NCBI GenBank assembly: GCA_015847255.1
Contig: JADLZK010006512.1
Span: forward strand, 17,501 to 81,500
Source of the DNA: Hyparrhenia diplandra
Taxonomy: Eukaryota > Streptophyta > Magnoliopsida > Poales > Poaceae
DNA length: 64,000 bases
Direction: 5' to 3'
The notes beneath the pieces are model-generated. The model did not search any database, was not told the origin of the DNA, and worked only from the letters and a program-made list of their open reading frames with translations. The translations under genes and the position numbers were made by a program. This document shows positions 12,248 through 25,200 of this stretch, piece after piece (within the stretch, counting starts at the first letter, position 1; each line of letters begins with the position of its first letter).

Positions 12248-13254
12248 CACTACTGACGAATTGATTTTGCGTGGTGTTTGGTTTTCATTTTCCGTGGGCG
12301 GCTTTTGAGAAACCGCCACGGAAAATACCTTGATTAACCGTGGCGGTCAATTTCTATTAACCGTGGCGGTCTATAAAACCTTCATGGAAAATCGATTAAC
12401 CGTGGCGGTTTTTATTAAAAAAACCGCCTCGGTAAATGAGGCCCAGAGTTTTAACCCACTGTACATCTTGCAGCCCATTTAGCCCAATAAAAGCGGTGGG
12501 CGTATATAACTCGAGAGAGTGAAACCCTAAACCTAACCCATTATTTTCCACCACTCTCCTTCTCTCTCCCCGCCTTCCTCCCTTCTCTCTCTACCGCCCA
12601 CCGGTCCTCCACCCCGACGCGGCATCCCCTCCCCGACGACAACTTGTGAGTCCTCTCCCTACCCGGCCTCCTCCCTCCCCTCAGCGATGGCGGACGGCCT
12701 CCTCCTCCCCTCCACGGGCGTCGGCCTCCTCCCTCCCACCCAGACGGATCCCATGGCCGGGAGGCGGCGCCCGATGGAAGCGGCGGCCATGGAAGCGGCG
12801 GCCTAAGCCCGGATCCGTGCACCGGCGCGCCTCCCGCCGGCGATGGCGACCGGATCCATTGTCGACAGACTTGAGCGGCGAATCCAGCGGGCCTCGCGGG
12901 CGCCCTCCTCGTAGCTGGGCGATGAGATCCGGCGGCGGTGGCGGCCCGGCGCCGGCGACAGTGGCCCTTGGCGTCGGCGGCGCCACTGGCGGCGGCGGCG
13001 GCCACAGCGGCGGCGGCGGCTGGCGGCGGCGGCGGCAATACGGCGCCGGCCGGCCGGTCTGGGCCATTGGGCTCGGATCTAGGGTTTCTCTTTTTATTTT
13101 TTTATTTCATTAATGGTGGCGGGCATTTGAGGTGCTAAAAGTCCAAAGACGGAAAATGGGATGATTAACCCGTGACCCTATGTTGGTGGCGGTCACAAAA
13201 ACCGCCCACGAAAAATAAAAAAAGTCCACCACGGAAAATCGTTATGTAGTAGTA
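12248..13254. mobile_element. Non-autonomous CACTA-like element, copy 3 (about 1.0 kb)
   Basis: Almost the same structure as copy 2. It starts CACTACTG and ends GTAGTAGTA, with the last base of the terminus changed. Subterminal CCGTGGCGGT repeats lie at both ends, a TATATAA at 12503, AAACCCTAAACCTAACCC and a CT-rich leader follow, then a GC-rich low-complexity interior (12680-13060) and GGGTTTCTCTTTTTATT near the right end. It shares its flanking satellite junction (GGAGTTTTCAC on the left) with copy 2, which suggests segmental duplication rather than an independent insertion. No transposase is encoded. Confidence 0.75.
12503..12509 (+). promoter_or_regulatory. TATA-box-like site in CACTA copy 3
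   Basis: TATATAA at the same relative place as in copy 2, again followed by a CCCTAAACC motif and a pyrimidine-rich leader-like stretch. Promoter activity is inference. Confidence 0.4.
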
Positions 13255-16200
13255 CGGACGGCCGTTTGTCTCCTCCCATACATCTTTTCAGAGACATTGG
13301 TCGTGCTCCTCTAACCACGGCCGGAAGCGTCCTACTTGGTATTTCTACCAAATTGGTAAATTTCGATGGGGCGGTGAGAGTCTACGGCGATTTTTAGCCA
13401 TTTTCGCCCGCGTGACCCCTTTTTCGGGAGTTTTCCGCGGACAACCGTTTGTCTCCTGCGATACAACTTTTGAGAGACATTGGTAGTGCTCCTCTAACCA
13501 CGGCCGGAAGCATCCCGCTTGGCATTTCTACCAAATTGGTAAATTTCGATGGGCGGCGGTGCTGCTGCGGGATTTGAAGCCATTTTACGCCCGCGTGACC
13601 CTTTTTGGAGTTTTCACGGACAACCGTTTGTCTCCTCCCATACATCTTTTTTAGAGACATTGGTCGTGCTCCTCTAACCATGGCGGAAATGTCCTACTTG
13701 GTATTTCTACCAAATTGGTAAATTTCGATGGGCGGTGAGCTTCTGATGGCGATTTTGGCCATTTTACACCACGTGACCCCTTTTTTGGAGTTTTCCGCTG
13801 CACAACCGTTTGTCTCCTCCCATACAACTTTTTCAGAGACATTGGTCATGCTCCTCTAACCCCGACGGAAGCATACTACTTGTCATTTCTACCAAATTGG
13901 TAAAATTCGATGGGCGGCGGTGGCGGCGGTAACGATTCTAGCTATTTTCGCCACATGACCCCTTTTTCGGAGTTTTCACGGACAAGCGTTTATCTCCTTC
14001 CATACAACTTTTTTCACAAAAATTGGTAGTGCTCCTCTAACCACGACGGAAGCATCCTCGCTTGGCATTTCTACCAAATTGGTAAATTTCGATGGGCGGT
14101 GCTGCGTGGTAGTTTTTGGCCATTTTTACGCCACGTGACCCCTTTTTTGGAGTTTTCACAGACAACCGTTTGTCTCCTCCCATACATCTTTTTTAGAGAC
14201 ATTGGTCGTGCTCCTCTAACCACGACAGAAATGTCCTACTTGGTATTTCTACCAAATTGGTAAATTTCGATGGACGGCGGTGAGCTACGATGGCGATTTT
14301 GGCCATTTTACACCCGTGACCCCTTTTTGAGTTTTCACGGACAACCGTTTGTCTCCTCCCATACAACTTTTTCAGAGACATTGGTCGTGCTCCTCTAACC
14401 CCGATGGAAGCATACTACTTGTCATTTCTACCAAATTGGTAAATTTCGATGGACGGCGGTGAGCGGCAGCGATAGTTCTAGCTATTTTACGCCATGTGAC
14501 CCCGTTTTCCGAGTTTTCATAGACAAGCGTTTATCTCCTTCCATACAACTTTTTCACAAAAATTGGTAGTGCTCCTCTAACCACGACGGAGGCGTCCTAC
14601 TTGAGATTTCTACCAAATTGGTAAATTTCGATGGGCGACGGTGGCTGCGCGGCGGCGATTACGGCCATTTTACGCCACGTGACCCCTTTTTTGGAGTTTT
14701 CACAGACAACTATTTGTCTCCTCCCATACAACTTTTTGAGACATTGGTCGTGCTCCTCTAACCCCGATGAAAACGTCCTACTTGGTATTTCTACCAAATT
14801 GGTAAATTCGATGGATGGCGGTGGCGGCGGCGGTCTTCGGCTATTTTTACGCCCACGTGACCACTTTTTGGGAGTTTTCACAGACAACCGTTTGTCTCCT
14901 CCCATACAACTTTTTCAGAGACATTGGTGGTGCTCCTCTAACCACGGCGGAAGCATCCTACTTGGCATTTCTACCAATTGGTAAATTTCGATGGGCGGAC
15001 GGAGTCGCTCACGGCGAGTTTTGACCATTTTACGCCCGCGTGACCCCTTTTTTTAGAGTTTTCCGCGGTCGGCCGTTTTCTCCTCCCATACAACTTTTTC
15101 ACAAAAATTGGTGGTGCCCCTCTAACCACGGCGGAGGCGTCCTACTTGGCATTTCTACCAAATTGGTAAATTTCGATGCGGGCGGTGAGCTGCGGCGGCG
15201 ATTTTGGCCATTTTACGCCACGTGGCCCCCTTTTTGGGAGTTTTCTGACAACCATTTTCTCCTCACATACAAATTTTTTCGAGAGACATTGATGGTGCTC
15301 CCCTAACCATGACGGAATCGTACTACTTGGCATTTCTACCAAATTGGTAAATTTTGAAGGACGGCGGTGACCTTCGGTGGCGATTTTTTGACCATTTTAC
15401 GTCATGTGACCCCTTTTTTTCGGAGTTTTTTCGGACAACCGTTTTTCTCCTCCCATACAACTTTTTCAGAGACATTAGTAGTGCTCCTCTAACCACAAGC
15501 GGGCGTCCTACTTGCCATTTCTACCAAATTGGTAAATTTTGATGGGCGACGGTGGTTGCGGCGGCGATTTTGGCCATTTTACACCCGCGTGACCCCTTTT
15601 TTGGAGTTTTCACAGACAACCGTTTGTCTCCTCCCATACAACTTTTTCGGAGACATTGGTCGTGCTCCTCTAACCCCGACGGAAGCATACTACTTGTCAT
15701 TTCTACCAAATTGGTAAATTTCGATGGGATCGGCGGTGGCGGCGGCGCGATTCTAGCTATTTTTACGCCCGCGTGACCCCTTTTTCGGAGTTTTCACGGA
15801 CAAGCGTTTATCTCCTTCCATATAACTTTTTCACAAAAATTGGTAGTGCTCCTCTAACCACGACGAGGCGTCCTACTTGGCATTTCTACCAAATTTGGTA
15901 AATTTCGATGGGACGCGGTGAGTCTGCGGCGGCGATTCGGCCATTTTACGCCACGTGGCGCCTTTTTCGGAGTTTTCACGCACAACCTTTGTTTGTCTCC
16001 TCCCATACAACTTTTTCGAGAGACATTGGTCACGCTCCCTAACCCCGATTTAAAAACGTCCTACTTGGTATTTCTACCAAATTGGTAAATTTCGATGGAT
16101 GGCGGTGGCGGCGGCCGGCGGTTCGCTATTTTTTACGCCCACGTGACCACTTCTTCGGAGAGTTTTCCGCGGACAAGCTGTTTGTCTCCTCCCATACAAC

Positions 16201-19200
16201 TTTTTCGAGAGACATTGGTGGTGCTCCTCTAACCCTGGCGGAAGCATCCTACTTGGCATTTCTACCAATTGGTAAATTTCGATGGGATCGACGGTGAGTT
16301 GCGGTGGCGTTTTTTGGCCATTTTACGCCCGCGTGACCCCTTTTTTCGGAGTTTTCACGGACAACCGTTTGTCTTCTCCCATACATCTTTTTTCGAGACA
16401 TTGGTCGTGCTCCTCTAACCATGACCGAAGCGTCCCTACTTGGCATTTCTACCAAAGCGGTAAATTTTTGGATGGGCGGAGCTGCGGTGGATTGTTTGGC
16501 CATTTTACGCCCGCGTGACCCTTTTTTTAGAGTTTTCATAGACAACCGTTTGTCTCCTCTCATACAACTTTTTTCAGAGACATTGGTGGTGCTCCTCTAA
16601 CCCATGACAGAATCGTACTACTTGGCATTTCTACCTGATTGGTAAATTTCGATGGACGGCCGGTGAGCTATTTGGCGGCGGTTTTGGCCATTTTACGCCC
16701 ACGTGACCCTTTTTTTTAGGAGTTTTCACGGTCGACCGTTTGTCTCCTCCCATACATCCGTTTCATAGACATTGGTCATGCTCCTCTAACCACCGACGGA
16801 AATGTCCTACTTGGTATTTCTACCAAATTGGTAAATTTCGATGGGCCGGCGGTGGCGGCGGCGGTAACGATTCACGGCTATTTTACGCCACGTGACCCCT
16901 TTTTTGGAGTTTTCCGCGGTCGACCCGTTTGTCTCCTCCCATACATCTTTTTCGGAGACATTGGTGGGTGCTCCTCTAACCACAGCGGAGGCGTCCTACT
17001 TGGCATTTCTACCAAATTGGTAAATTTCGATGGGCGGCGGTGGCTAGCTGCGGCGATTTAGACCATTTTACGACCCGTGACCCATTTTTCGAGTTTTTTG
17101 CGGACAACCGTTTGTCTCCTCCCATACATCTTTTTCAGAGACATTGGTCGTGCTCCTCTAACCCCGACGGAAGCATACTACTTGTCATTTCTACCAAATT
17201 GGTAAATTTCGATGGACGGCGGTGAGCGGCAGCGACAGTTCTAGCTATTTTACGCCACGTGACCCCTTTTTCGGAGTTTTCACAGACAAGCGTTTATCTC
17301 CTTCCATATAACTTTTTCACAAAAATTGGTAGTGCTCCTCTAACCACGACGGAGGCGTCCTACTTGGCATTTCTACCAAATTGGTAAATTTCGATGGACG
17401 CGGTGAGCTGCGGCCCGGCGATTCGGCCATTTTACGCCCACGTGGCGCCTTTTTGAGTTTTCACGGACAACTGTTTGTCTCCTCCCATACAACTTTTTCA
17501 GAGACATTGGTCACGCTCCTCTAACCCCGACGAAAATGTCCTACTTGGTATTTCTACCAAATTGGTAAATTTCGATGGATGGCGGTGAGCGGCAGCGGCA
17601 GTTCTGGCTATTTTACGCCACGTGACCACTTCTTCGGAGTTTTCACAGACAACTGTTTGTCTCCTCCCATACAACTTTTTCAGAGACATTGGTGGTGCTC
17701 CTCTAACCACGACGGAAGCATCCTACTTGGCATTTCTACCAATTGGTAAATTTCGATGGACGACGGTGAGCTGCAGCGGCAGTTTTGGCCATTTTACGCC
17801 ACGTGACCCCTTTTTCGGAGTTTTCACAGACAACCGTTTGTCTTCTCCCATACATCTTTTTCAGAGACATTGGTCGTGCTCCTCTAACCATGACGGGCGT
17901 CCTACTTGGCATTTCTACCAACCCGGTAAATTTTGATGGGCCGGCGGTGAGTCTGCGGCCGATTTGTTTGGCCATTTTACGCCACGTGACCCCTTTTTTA
18001 GAGTTTTCATAGACAACCGTTTGTCTCCTCTCATACAACTTTTTCAGAGACATTGGTGGTGCTCCTCTAACCATGACAGAATCGTACTACTTGGCATTTC
18101 TACCAGATTGGTAAATTTCGATGGACGACGGTGAGCTACAGCGGCAGTTTTGGCCATTTTACGCCACGTGACCCCTTTTTTAGGAGTTTTCACGGTCAGC
18201 CGTTTGTCTCCTCCCATACATCCGTTTCATAGACATTGGTCATGCTCCTCTAACCACGGCGGAAATGTCCTGCTTGGTATTTCTACCAAATTGGTAAATT
18301 TCGATGGGCGGCGGTGGCGGCGGCGGCGATTCACGGCTATTTTGCGCCCGCGTGACCCCTTTTTGGAGTTTTCGCGGTCGGTAGTTTGTCTCCTCCCATA
18401 CATCTTTTTCGGAGACATTGGTCATGCTCCTCTAACCACAACGGAGGCGTCCTACTTGGCATTTCTACCAAATTGGTAAATTTCGATGGGCCGGCGGTGA
18501 TTTGCTGCGGCGGTTTAGACCATTTTACGACCGTGACCCATTTTTTTCGGGTTTTTACAGACAACCGTTTGTCTCCTCCCATACATCTTTTTTTCAGAGA
18601 CATTGGTGGTGCTCCTCTAACCCGGCGGAAGCATACTACTTGTCATTTCTACCAAATTGGTAAATTTCGATGGGCCGGTGGCCGGCGGCGGCTGAGTTCT
18701 AGCTATTTTTCGCCCGCGTGACCCCTTTTTCGGAGTTTTCACGGACAAGCGTTTATCTCCTTCCATATAACTTTTTCACAAAAATTGGTAGTGCTCCTCT
18801 AACCACGGCCGGGCGTCCACTTGGCATTTCTACCAAATTGGTAAATTTCGATGGGCCGCGGTGAGCTGCAAAATGACGATTCCTCGCCATTTTACATTCA
18901 CGTGGCGCCTTTTGAGGAGTTTTCTGAGACAACCTGTTTGTCTCCTCCCATACAACTTTTTGAGACATTGGTCACGCTCCTCTAACCCCCGGCTTAAAAA
19001 CGTCCTACTTCGTATTTCTACCAAATTGGTAAATTTCGATGGATGGCGGTGAGCGGCGGCCGCGGTCACGGCTATTTTACGCCACGTGACCACTTCTTCG
19101 GAGTTTTCACAGACAACTGTTTGTCTCCTCCCATACAACTTTTTGAGAGACATTGGTGGTGCTCCTCTAACCACGGCGGAAGCATCCTACTTGGCATTTC

Positions 19201-22200
19201 TACCAATTGGTAAATTTCGATGGATCGGCGGTGAGTCTGCGGCGTAGGTTTGGCCATTTTACGCCACGTGACCCCTTTTTCGGAGTTTTCACAGACAACC
19301 GTTTGTCTTCTCCCATACATCTTTTTCCGAGACATTGGTCGTGCTCCTCTAACCATGACCGAAGCGTCCTACTTGGCATTTCTACCAAACTGGTAAATTT
19401 TGATGGACGGCGGTGAGCTGCAGCGACTGTTTGGCCATTTTACGCCACGTGACCCCTTTTTAGAGTTTTCATAGACAACCGTTTGTCTCCTCTCATACAA
19501 CTTTTTCGAGAGACATTGGTGGTGCTCCTCTAACCATGATGTAATCGTACTACTTGGCATTTCTACCGGATTGGTAAATTTCGATGGGCGACGGTGAGCT
19601 GCCAGTGGTTTTTGGCCATTTTACGCCACGTGACCCCTTTTTTAGGAGTTTTCGCGGTCGGTAGTTTGTCTCCTCCCATACATCCGTTTCATAGACATTG
19701 GTCATGCTCCTCTAACCACGACGGAAATGTCCTACTTGGTATTTCTACCAAATTGGTAAATTTCGATGGACGGTGGCGGCGGTAACGATTTACGGCTATT
19801 TTACGCCACGTGACCCCTTTTTTGGAGTTTTTCGCGCCACCGTTTGTCTCTCCTCCCATACATCTTTTTCGAGACATTGGTCGTGCTCCTCTAACCACAG
19901 CGAGGCGTCCCTACTTGGCATTTCTACCAAATTGGTAAATTTCGATGGGGGCGGTGAGTGGCCTGCGGCGGTTTAGACCATTTTACGACCCGTGACCCAT
20001 TTTTTCGGAGTTTTCTGGACAACCGTTTGTCTCCTCCCATACATCTTTTTCGGAGACATTGGTCGTGCTCCTCTAACCACAAGCGGAGGCGTCCTACTTG
20101 GCATTTCTACCAAATTGGTAAATTTCGATGGGCGGTGAGTGCGGCGGCGCTTTTGGCCATTTTACGCCCACGTGACCCCTTTTGAGTTTTCCACAGTAGG
20201 CCGTTTTGTCTCCTCCCAAACAACTTTTTCGGAGACATTGGTAGTGCTCCTCTAACCACGACGGAAGCATCCTGCTTGGCATTTCTACCAAATTGGTAAA
20301 TTTGGATGGGGGCGGTGAATCTGCGTGGCGGTTTTGGCCATTTTGCGCCACGTGACCCCTTTTTTGGAGTTTTCACAGACAACCGTTTGTCTCCTCCCAT
20401 ACATCTTTTTCAGAGACATTGGTCGTGCTCCTCTAACCACAACGGAAACGTCCTACTTGGTATTTCTACCAAATTGGTAAATTTCGATGGGCGGTGAGCT
20501 ACTGGCGGCGATTACGGCCATTTTGCGCCACGTGACCCCTTTTCGGAGTTTTCACGCACAACCGTTTGTCTCCTCCCATACAACTTTTCAGAGACATTGG
20601 TCGGTGCTCCTCTAACCCCGACAGAAGCATACTACTGTCATTTCTACCAAATTGGTAAATTTCGATGGACGGCGGTGAGCGGCGGCAAACCGATTCACGC
20701 TATTTTATGCCACGTGACCCCTTTTTGAGTTTTTCACGGACAAACGTTTATCTCCTTCTATTCAACTTTTTCACAAAAATTGGTAGTGCTCCTCTAACCA
20801 CGACGGAGGTGTCCTACTTGACATTTCTACCAAATTGGTAAATTTCGATGGATGACGGTGAGTTTGTAGCGGCAGATTCGGCCATTTTTACGCCACGTGA
20901 CCCCTTTTTCGGAGTTTTCTGAGACAACCGCTTTTGTCTCGTCCCCATACAACTTTTTCAGAGACATTGGTCATGCTCCTCTAACCCCGACGGAAATGTC
21001 CTACTTGGTATTTCTACCAAATTGGTAAATTTCGATGGGCCGATTGGTGAGCGGGCGGCGCTTCGCCATTTTACGCCACGTGACCCCTTTTTCGGAGTTT
21101 TCACAGACAACCGTTTTTCTCCTCTCATACAACTTTTTCAGATACATTGGTGGTGCTCCTCTAACCATGACGGAATCGTACTACTTGGCATTTCTACCAG
21201 ATTGGTAAATTTCGATGGACGGCGGTGAGCTGCAACGGCAGTTTTGACCATTTGACGCCACGTGACCCCTTTTTCGGAGTTTTCAAAGTCAGCCGTTTGT
21301 CTCCAACCATACAACTTTTTCAGAGACATTGGTAGTGCTCCTCTAACCATGACGGAAGCGCCCTACTTGGCATTTCTACCAAATTGGTAAATTTCGATGG
21401 ACGACGGTGAGCCGCTGCGGTGGTGTTTGGCCATTTTACGCCCGCGTGACCCTTTTTTCGGAGTTTTCACAAATACCGTTTGTCTCCTCCCATACAACTT
21501 TTTCACAAACATTGGTAGTCCTCCCTCTAACCTCGGCCACGGGCGTCCTACTTGGCATTTCTACCAAATTGGTAAATTTCGATGGGCCGGCGGTGAGCTG
21601 CGCCTGGCGATTTTGGCCATTTTACGCCCGCGTGACCCCTTTTTTTAGGAGTTTTCACGACCCCAGCCGTTTGTCTCCTCCCATACATCTTTTTGAGACA
21701 TTGGTAGTGCTCCTCTAACCAACTTTAAAGTGTCCTACTTGGTATTTCTACCAAATTGGTAAATTTCGATGGGCGGCGGTGAGCTACAATGCGATTTTGG
21801 CCATTTTACGCCGCGTGACCCCTTTTTCGAGTTTTCCACGGACAACCGTTTGTCTCCTCCCATACAACTTTTTCAGAGACATTGGTCGTGCTCCTCTAAC
21901 CCCGACGAAGCATACTATCGCTGTCATTTCTACCAAATTGGTAAATTTCGATGGCCGGGCGGTGAGCGGCAGCCCGACGCTTCGGGCTATTTTATGCCAC
22001 GTGTGACCCCTTTTCGGAGTTTTCACGGACAAACGTTTATCTCCTTCTATTCAACTTTTTCACAAAAATTTGTAGTGCTCCTCTAACCACGACGGAGGTG
22101 TCCTACTTGGCATTTCTACCGAATTGGTAAATTTCGATGGATGAATGATGAGTCAGCGGCCAGCTTCGCCATTTTACGCCCACGTGACCCTTTTTTTTCG

Positions 22201-25200
22201 AGTTTTCACAGACAACCGTTTGTCTCGTCCCATACAACTTTTTTCGAGACATTGGTCATGCTCCTCTAACCCCGACGGAAATGTCCTAATTGGTATTTCT
22301 ACCAAATTGGTAAATTTCGATGGGCGGGCGGTGGCGGCGGCAACGATTACGGCCATTTTACGCCATGCGTGACCCCTTTTTCGGAGTTTTCACAGACAAC
22401 CGTTTTTTCTCCTCCCATACAACTTTTGGAGACATTGGTGGTGCTCCTCTAACCCGACGGGAAGGCGTCCTGCATGGCATTTCTACCAAATTGGTAAATT
22501 TCGATGGGCGGCGGTGAGTCTGCGTGATGTAGTTTTGGCCATTTTACGCCCCGCGTGACCCCTTTTTTAGGAGTTTTCCGCGACCCGGCCCGTTTGTCTC
22601 CTCCCATACATCTTTTCGGAGACATTGGTAGTGCTCCTCTAACCACAACGAAAGTGTCCTACTTGGTATTTCTACCAAATTGGTAAATTTCGATGGGCCG
22701 GCGATTGAGCTGGCGGCTTTTGACCATTTTACGACATGTGACCCCTTTTTTCGGAGTTTTCGCGGTCGGCCGTTTGTCTCCTCCCATACAACTTTTTCAA
22801 AGACATTGGTAGTGCTCCTCTAACCATGAAGGAATCATCCCGCTTGGCATTTCTACCAAATAGGTAAATTTCGATGGGCGACGGTGGCGGCGGCGGCGCG
22901 TTTTGGCCATTTTACGTCCACGTGACCCTTTTTTGGAGTTTTCACGGACAACCGTTTTTCTCCTCCCATACAACTTTTTCGGAGACATTGGTGGTGCCGC
23001 TCTAACCATGACGGGCGTCCTACTTGGTATTTCTACAAAATCGGTAAATTTCGATGGATCGGCGGTGAGCTCAAATGCGATTTTGGCCATTTTACGCTAG
23101 CGTGACCCCTTTTTCGGAGTTTTCACGGACAACCGCTTGTCACCTCCTATACAACTTTTTTTTAAAGACATTGGTCGGGTGCTCCTCTAACCCCGAGCAG
23201 AAGCAAACTATTTGTCATTTCTACCAAATTGGTAAATTTGGGACGGACGCATGGTCGACTGCGGGCCAGTTTTGGCCATTTTACGCCCGCGTGAGCCCTT
23301 TTTTCGGAGTTTTCACGGAGACAACCGTTTTTCTCCTCCCATACAACTTTTTCAGAGACATTGGTGGTGCTCCTCTAACTACGATGGAAGCGTCCTACTT
23401 GGCATTTCTACCAAATTGGTAAATTTCAATGGGCGACGGTGAGCTGCGGTGGCGCTTTTTGACCATTTTACGCCCGCGTGACCTTTTTTTTGAGTTTTCA
23501 CGAGATAAGTGTTTATCTCCTCTCATACAACCTTTTCACGGACATTGGTAGTGCTCCTCTAACCCGCGACGAAGCGTCCTACGGCATTTCTACCAAATTG
23601 GTAAATTTTGACGGACGGCGGTGAGTGCGGTAGCGGCAGCTTTGACCATTTTACCCACGTGACCCCTTTTTCGAGTTTTCATAGACAAGCGTTTATCTCC
23701 TGCCATACAACCTTTTCACGGACATTGGTAGTGCTCCTCAAACCACGACGAGGCGTCCTACTTGGCATTTCTACCAAATTGCTAAATTTCGATGGACGGC
23801 GGTGAGTTTGCCGGCCTTCCGATTTTGGCCATTTTACGCCCACGTGACCCCTTTTTTTGAGCTTTCATAGACAACCGTTTGTCTCCTCCCATACATCTTT
23901 TTTCGGAGACATTGGTCGTGCTCCTCTAACCACGACGAAGCGCCCTACTTGGCATTTCTACCAAATTGGTAAATTTCGATGGATTTACGTGAGAGCTGCA
24001 GCCGGAGTTTGGCCATTTTACGCCACGTGACCCCTTTTTGGAGTTTTCCGCAGTCGGCCGCTTGTCTCCTCCCATACAACTTTTTCACAAACATTGGTAG
24101 TGCTCCTCTAACCTCGAATTTTAAGCGTCCTACTTGGCATTTCTACCAAATTGGTAAATTTCGATGGGCGGAGGAGTGAGGTGGCGATTTTGGCCATTTT
24201 ACGCCTTTCGTGACCCCTTTTGAGTTTTCACAGACAACCGCTTTGTCTCCCTCCCATACATCTTTTTAGAGACATTGGTCGTGCTCCTCTAACCATGACC
24301 GGCGTCCTACTTGGCATTTCTACAAAATTGGTAAATTTCGATAAACGGCGGTGAGCTACACGGCGATTTTGGCCATTTTACGCCACGTGGCCCCTTTTTT
24401 CGGAGTTTTCATAGTCAGCCATTTTCTCCTCCCATACAACATTTTTACAAACATTGGTAGTGCTCCTCTAACCACGACGGAAGCGTCCTACTTGGCATTT
24501 CTACCAAATTGGTAAATTTCGATGGGCGGCGTGTGAGTCGCGTGGGCGCTTTGGCCATTTTACGAAGACGTGGCCCCTTTTCCGGAGTTTTCACGGTAGC
24601 CATTTTTCTCCTCCCATACAACATTTTCACAAACATTGGTAGTGCTCCTCTAACCACGACGGAAGCGCCCTACTTGGCATTTCTTGCAAATTGGTAAATT
24701 TCGATGGGCGGCGGTGAGTCGCGGCGGCGGTTTTGACCATTTTACGCCACGTGACCCCTTTTTCGAGTTTTCAAAGTCACCGCTTGTCTCCTCCCATACA
24801 ACTTTTTCAGAGACATTGGTAGTGCTCCTCTAACCACGACGGAAGCATCCTACTTGGCATTTCTACCAAATTGGTAAATTTTGATGGACGGGGCGGTAAG
24901 CTACAATGCGATTTTGGCCATTTTACGCCGCGTGACCCCTTTTTTTTCGGAGTTTTCACGGACAACGTTTTTTTCTCCTCTCATACAACTTTTTCAGATA
25001 CATTGGTGGTGCTCCTCTAACCATGACGGAATCGTACTACTTGGCATTTTCTACAGTGATTGGTAAATTTCGATGGACGGCGGTGAGTCGCAACGGCTAG
25101 TTTTGACCATTTGACGCCACGTGACCCCTTTTTGGAGTTTTCAAAGTCACCGTTTGTCTCCAACCATACAACTTTTTGAGACATTGGTAGTGCTCCTCTA

